Assembly: GCA_035578905.1 (NCBI GenBank)
Contig: JAQJVL010000681.1
Span: 186,001 to 250,000, forward strand
Reading direction: 5' to 3'
DNA: 64,000 bases
Source: Stictocephala bisonia
Lineage: Eukaryota > Arthropoda > Insecta > Hemiptera > Membracidae
Positions within the stretch are counted from its first letter, which is position 1. Each line of letters begins with the position of its first letter. The position numbers were made by a program, and so were the translations under genes. This document shows positions 59,525-64,000 of this stretch, piece by piece. A model generated the notes under the pieces. That model ran no database searches and had not been told where the DNA came from. It saw only the letters and a program-made list of their open reading frames with translations.

Positions 59525-60854
59525 TGATAGAACAAGTTACTTGTTTAGGGGTCTAAATAAAACTGGTTTAAAATATACAGGCAGAGCCATAATATATTTG
59601 TATTACAATCTTTTAAGATTCTAACTCTCAAAATGATAATATTTTTATAGGATTACTTATATTTTTGATTTAACAATGCTGTATATTATGCCACCCCCTA
59701 AAACGGTACCGGTAGTCAAAATAGTACTTACAAAATTACGGGGATATACGTAACATCAATCTGATTTTATGATTTCCTTTCAGATTTTTGGCTACTGGAG
59801 ATTCGTCCAAAACTATTAGTCACAGTTACAGAGTTGGGTTTTCAACTGTAGGTATGATTGTTAAAGAAGTTATAACGCAATTATAACAAAGTTGCAACCT
59901 ATTTACTTGCCAGAACCTTCAAATGAAACATGGAAAAATGCTTCCACCGGGTTTTATGAACGATGGCAATTCCCCAATTGTGTAGGAAGTATAGATGGCA
60001 AGCACGTGGCAATTAAATGTCCACCAAAGTCTGGCTCATCCTACTACTGCTATAAATATAAATACTCAATAGTTCTGTTGAGCATAGTTGATTCTGATTA
60101 CAAATTCATTTGTGTCGACGTTGGAAGGTATGGCAAAAATAGTGATGGAGGTATATTTTAAGAATCTGCAATTGGAAAAAAGTTTGTACGAAACCAGTTG
60201 ATTTCTCTCGAATATAAACCTCTTCCTGGACAAAATCAAAGTTCACCTAACTGTTTAATAGGTGATGAAGCCTTTGCTTTGAAACCTAATGTAATGAAGC
60301 CTTTTCCCCAAAGGAAGGCCAATAATGACCGACGAAAGAGAAGATACAACTATAGGCTATGCAGAGCACGAGGTGTTGTTGAAAACACTTTTGGTATACT
60401 TTCCCAAAAATGGAGATTATACAATAGACCTTTGGAAGTTAACGTAAAACTGGCGAAAGTAATTGTAATGGCTACCTGCGTTTTACACAACTTCTTTCTT
60501 TATAAATTTATTAATAAGCAATTAGAATTAGGGAAAGTAAATACAATACATGTGCAAGGTGAGGCAAATAGTGGTAAGAATTTTTTCTTTGATAGTTTAT
60601 GTGAGTTTTGCTTAAATCATGGTAGAATGTTAACACCTTCACGTAGTAATAATTTCAGTTTCATGGGTATAGAGAATAGACGTATAAATATATGGAACGT
60701 AGCTGTGCTCGGTCCAGCCTTTGAAGAAGTAATCTTAGATATTATGCAGGGTAAAGATATGTAAATTTCAGTTAAGTATAGGCAAAATGCATTAATATAT
60801 AAGACACCTTTGATTGTATTGAGTAACTATGATGTTTTAACAAATACTTAATAG

Positions 60855-61433
60855 AGTATTAATAAACCGAGACGACTAACGGAACTGAACTACATTTATG
60901 AAAATAATCAACTCTGTTCTATTCTACTAATCCTTAATCAACCTGATTTCCCTGAGGATATAATTCATCTTTGTAGTACCCGTCAGGCAGATGATCTACG
61001 TACAAGATCTTGGGGGAAGGAGCTTAAGGGGGTTACAGTTGCTGTTCCTATGGAGCTTATAAGTCCGACTACCGGAACTGACTGTCGAACCCATCATCAC
61101 CCAAATCTGGATCTGGGCTACATTCGTTGTCAAACATCTTGGCCCCCTGAATTGGAATCCTCAAGAATGACCACCTGCTTGGGGCCCTTCCATCCATTAT
61201 TCGGCTCAAAAACAGAAGAGAAGGTCAAGTACAAAGGAGGTAGATTAGTATCGGTGTCTCCGCCCATGCTCAAGGTTGCCTTGAAGAATTTAAGAATTTT
61301 CTATTCAAAATTCAATTCAATTTCACTTCAATCCCCCCTTAGCTCCTCACCAAGGAGGGCTATGAGAGGCTACTGTCAAAAGTATGAAATACCATTTTCG
61401 AAGAGTTGTAGGAGACACTGTTTTAACAATTGA
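60855..61433 (+). pseudogene. Endogenous mononegavirus-like L protein fragment
   Basis: An open frame of 192 residues starting after a TAG at 60852. Its blocks match the region of L from the connector of the polymerase into the capping (PRNTase) domain: PEDIIHLC, RQADDLRTRSWGKEL, VTVAVPMELI, a THHH cluster, and GPFHPLFGSKTEEK followed by LVSVSPPMLKVAL. In rhabdoviruses and chuviruses a WG...TxPxPxE segment and a G-(P)-x-LGSKT-x-EK segment occur in this order. The C-terminal 40 residues diverge. It is a partial cDNA copy of an RNA virus gene without a complete enzyme, inserted beside the Harbinger element. Chuvirus versus rhabdovirus origin is open. Confidence 0.7.
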
Positions 61434-62203
61434 ATACTACAACACAATCGTTGCAAAAATTGAATGGTCCTCCGGGCCGGATGACCATGTTTCGTTCGAA
61501 TTGAACAAATTAAATTTTGTCAAGAAACCCCAAAGGTAATCCCCATACTATCTCTGGGATTAAACAGTTCACCTTGCGTACAAAACATAGTTGGCCTAAA
61601 AAATAGGCCTAGGTATGTCATTATAACAACGTACTACCCAAACCTTATATTGGAAATGAATGAAAACATATCCATCTATCCTAAGAGATCTACACATTAT
61701 CAAAATCATACGTTTTAATCTCATAAAAGACAGCATAACAGCTTTTTTGAATATACTCTAGTTGTCATTTTTGTGTAATGTATATTATGCTCATTGGTTA
61801 ATACCAACCCAAATTTTTTTCATCAATTAGATTTTATTTTGTTGTCTCCAGTTTTGGATTAATTCTTATTGATCACATTAAGTTTGATTAAGAACTGTGC
61901 ACAAATTGCATTTTTTATACGATTTAAAATTTTTTATAATTATGGCGTTGCACTTTTTAAATACAGTTCAGAAGTAATATACTTGAGTTGACTCAATTAT
62001 AAATAGGAGAAAAGTAAATAATATTTACACATTTTCATTTATTGATTATTATTTTCAAAAGAACAAACTACAAAAATTGTCATTACATTGCCATGTTCAA
62101 ATTTGTCATACATTGAGAAACTTCAGGTGTGTGTTTAATTCTATCCTGTCACACGAGTTTGGAATTGTGTTAAATTTGAATCTTCTTTCATATGTTGTCT
62201 TCC
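61434..62203. other. Non-coding stretch before the right virus-like genes
   Basis: No gene supportable. AT-rich from about 61600. The viral L similarity does not visibly continue. Confidence 0.4.
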
Positions 62204-62827
62204 TTATATACCTCGTGTAGACGCCAGCGTAACGATGCAATCGTCGCATATTACATAAATCTCACTGTCGTTAAATTGTTCGTTAGGCGATTCTAATACT
62301 CCTGGCATACCATGACTCAAGTCCATAGTATAATTACGGGCAAATTCGATACAAGCGTCATAACGGTCAGTATCTCCGTCAGGATTTATGGTCAGCGTTC
62401 GTAAATTGTTGTACAGCGTGGCCCAGAACTGGTCAAATTGTTCGTTATCACTATCGACCACAGAATCTCGATTACTACAGTGGGTAGAAATCAAATCTTC
62501 TCCATCTGCAAGTGAAGCGGTTTTGGTTGAATCGCATTGAGGTCGTTTAACGAGATCAGCATTGAGATAATTCACAGTAACTTTCCGAAACGCTTTTCGC
62601 AAACGCTTTCCAAAACTATTTACTCCAATGTGGCCCAGGCAAAACTCGACAACGGCACTTCTCACATACGGTGTGACGGTAGAGTATTCGCGAACAATTC
62701 GGTCAAAGCTCACATCGATCAGTACACGTTCCAGCCAAGTGAGTCTACCCTCTTTAGTCGGATAGAAATGAGCCGCAGAACGGAAAGCGATTAAGAGCTT
62801 GGCCAATGAGCTTACTCTACTTTGCAT
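62204..62827 (-). CDS. Unrecognised virus-like protein, 207 residues
   Basis: Open from the ATG at 62827 to 62204. The N-terminal half is basic and helical (SLAKLLIAFRSAAHF, FGKRLRKAFRKV). The C-terminal half is acidic. There is no signal peptide, membrane helix or known motif. It follows the broken gene at 62863 by 35 bp on the same strand. GTAAG on the minus strand about 20 nt before the ATG matches the core of naldavirus late promoters (TAAG), a weak hint. GC content and codon use resemble the 1-5122 genes more than the TE block. The family is unknown. Confidence 0.5.
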   Translation of the reverse strand: MQSRVSSLAKLLIAFRSAAHFYPTKEGRLTWLERVLIDVSFDRIVREYSTVTPYVRSAVVEFCLGHIGVNSFGKRLRKAFRKVTVNYLNADLVKRPQCDSTKTASLADGEDLISTHCSNRDSVVDSDNEQFDQFWATLYNNLRTLTINPDGDTDRYDACIEFARNYTMDLSHGMPGVLESPNEQFNDSEIYVICDDCIVTLASTRGI

Positions 62828-62862
62828 CTTTGGCTTTTTTTAATCACTTACCGTCTAACACA

Positions 62863-63976
62863 CTATACTTTATCAAAAAATGACCTTATAGCATCGGAAT
62901 CCTCAATACCCAACACATCCACATCGGAAGGAGAAACATATTCTTCATTGTTCGTGTCAATCGGAGTTTGACGTTGCGGTGACATTTGTAGGTACGGCGG
63001 CGTTGTCAATGGCACATTTTGTTGTTGAGAAATCTCATCGGCCAGTTGTGCTTCATCAATAGGAATATCACGTTCGATACTATTTGTTATATTTTTAGTA
63101 GTAAAACCGTTGTTTACTAGTGAACAAGATATGGTTGGTTGCCCCACTGAACTGTGATTGTGTTCAAAACCAGAGGTGGGTCTAAACATATTCGTGAAGT
63201 ATCCGTTAGTCATATCCTCGCGGTTCTTTGCAATCATCTCATTCAGACGTTTCCTGTCATCGGCGTTTAGCACGTAAGGATTACGCAGAGCAAGGTTGTT
63301 TGGACTATTAGAACATACGCCGCCCACGGATGCAGTGCCCAAATGTGGTCTTGAGAACTGGCCGACACTACCAATAGTGCAGACGCCCCACTGCTAAAGC
63401 CAAATGGTGGCTTGTAGAAAGGCTGATCTGCCACAGCGCACATAGGTACAGTCTCACAGAATGTAGAATCACTCAGTTCAGTCACCAACTGTACAGGTGT
63501 GTAGTTTCCGTAAGCAAGTTTATTTTGTATATTACGTGCAATTGCTAAATCTGTTGAACAAATCATGTTGTCGTAATATGTTTGACGTCTGATAGATCTG
63601 AAATATCCATCGCAAGCCATTAGAAACTTCGTTTGCAAACGTTCTCCTATAGGTGGTCGCTTTCCGATCTAACGCCACGTCAGCATAGTGCATCGAGGGG
63701 CCAAGAATACACTGGTCGAGTACAAAATAACTGAAACCGACATTAATCCTAGTCTCGTGTTTGTTTATTAAATCAATATCGATGCACCATGTCAGATCGG
63801 GCTGAGTCAAGCGTAAGACTAGTGCCGTAAGACATGTAGTACTCGAGCATATACACACCTGACGGTGAGGTGTTTTGTAAATTGGGTAGCTGAAAGTCCT
63901 GTTTGTCCAGTAATTTAACGTTGTAGTCGACCCATTCGCTAGCCGTTGGCATATAAAAAAGAAGGCCACGATTCAT
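62863..63976 (-). pseudogene. Virus-like gene broken by three frameshifts
   Basis: Starts at the ATG at 63976. Four successive overlapping frames carry protein-like sequence: 63976 to about 63775 (YMPTASEWVDYNVKLLDKQD), then about 63775 to 63660 (INVGFSYFVLDQCILGPSM), then about 63640 to 63330 (ACDGYFRSIRRQTYYDN), then about 63340 to 62863 (LNADDRKRLNEMIAKNRED ... SFFDKV). The order and lack of overlap in content suggest one original gene of about 360 residues with indels near 63775, 63650 and 63335. A structural (capsid-like) role is conceivable but not shown. ATAAG on the minus strand at 63998-63994 sits about 20 nt before the ATG. Confidence 0.5.
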
Positions 63977-64000
63977 TGTAACTGTTTCTAGTACTTATAA

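Larger units (their letters stand above)
58484..59783 (+). other. Intron of the Harbinger transposase containing the right duplication breakpoint
   Basis: GTAAGA donor at 58484 and CAG acceptor at 59781-59783. Homology with unit 1 stops at 58660. Contains an antisense frame and a 52-bp palindrome. Confidence 0.7.
58188..60764 (+). pseudogene. PIF/Harbinger (DDE_Tnp_4, ALP1-like) transposase, two exons
   Basis: Exon 1 is 58188-58483 and exon 2 starts at 59784 after TTTCCTTTCAG. The join gives LRFLATGDSSKTISHSYRVG, the family hallmark. A frameshift near 59880 precedes LQPIYLPEPSNETW and the nuclease core: GSIDGKHVAIKCP (first D), FICVDVGRYGKNSDGG (second D) and RARGVVENTFGILS (E). An in-frame TAA lies at 60159-60161. 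The C-terminus includes VLHNFFLYKF and ends at 60764. It would excise and insert the element at TTA/TAA-like sites with a MADF/SANT partner. It is decayed but all three catalytic residues remain. Confidence 0.88.

Noticed and set aside
1..64000. tRNA or rRNA genes
   Set aside because: Looked for cloverleaf-like GC-rich stems and rRNA-like conserved blocks; none seen by eye.

Overview
The window looks like nuclear DNA of an arthropod, most likely an insect. It is AT-rich, has spliceosomal introns, and is packed with non-LTR retroelements of the Jockey/CR1 type (PHD-finger ORF1, endonuclease-RT ORF2), Tc1 and PIF/Harbinger transposons, MITEs and minisatellites. A hemipteran host is plausible from the style of the retroelements, but this is not proved.

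Layout. (1) 1-5122 is compact and virus-like. It holds an edge-truncated minus-strand gene resembling the N-terminal part of a multisubunit RNA polymerase beta chain, then an intact 1129-residue family B DNA polymerase, then a small cysteine-rich gene. (2) 5156-6889 holds a foldback repeat and a small spliced minus-strand gene. That gene has a clear TATA/initiator promoter and an intron made of about six 101-bp tandem repeats. (3) 7.1-18.5 kb is repeat territory: an AT microsatellite, a 523-bp assembly gap, two decayed non-LTR elements, minisatellites and an 887-bp MITE. (4) 18.28-58.66 kb is a direct tandem duplication of a unit of about 20 kb (unit 1 18275-39948, unit 2 39957-58660). Each unit holds a pair of hairpins, an intron-bearing Tc1 transposase, an inverted pair of about 2.5-kb arms each carrying the same unrecognised gene of about 684 codons, and a Jockey-like element. 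The left breakpoint lies inside the MITE and the right one inside an intron of a PIF/Harbinger transposase. (5) 58.2-60.8 kb is the full-length but decayed Harbinger locus. (6) 60855-61433 is a fragment of a mononegavirus-like L protein, an endogenous RNA virus element. (7) 62204-63976 returns to virus-like minus-strand genes, one intact and one broken by frameshifts.

The simplest reading is an endogenised large nuclear arthropod DNA virus (Naldaviricetes-like) whose genes flank a TE-rich block of about 55 kb. The history of the block can be partly ordered. The palindromic gene pair, Tc1, Jockey, MITE and Harbinger insertions predate the tandem duplication. A 1937-bp transposon with AATT target duplication entered unit 1 only, and a 1038-bp deletion hit unit 2 only. 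The most novel item is the four-copy palindromic gene. All four copies share one in-frame amber codon, and in both right arms that is the only interruption.
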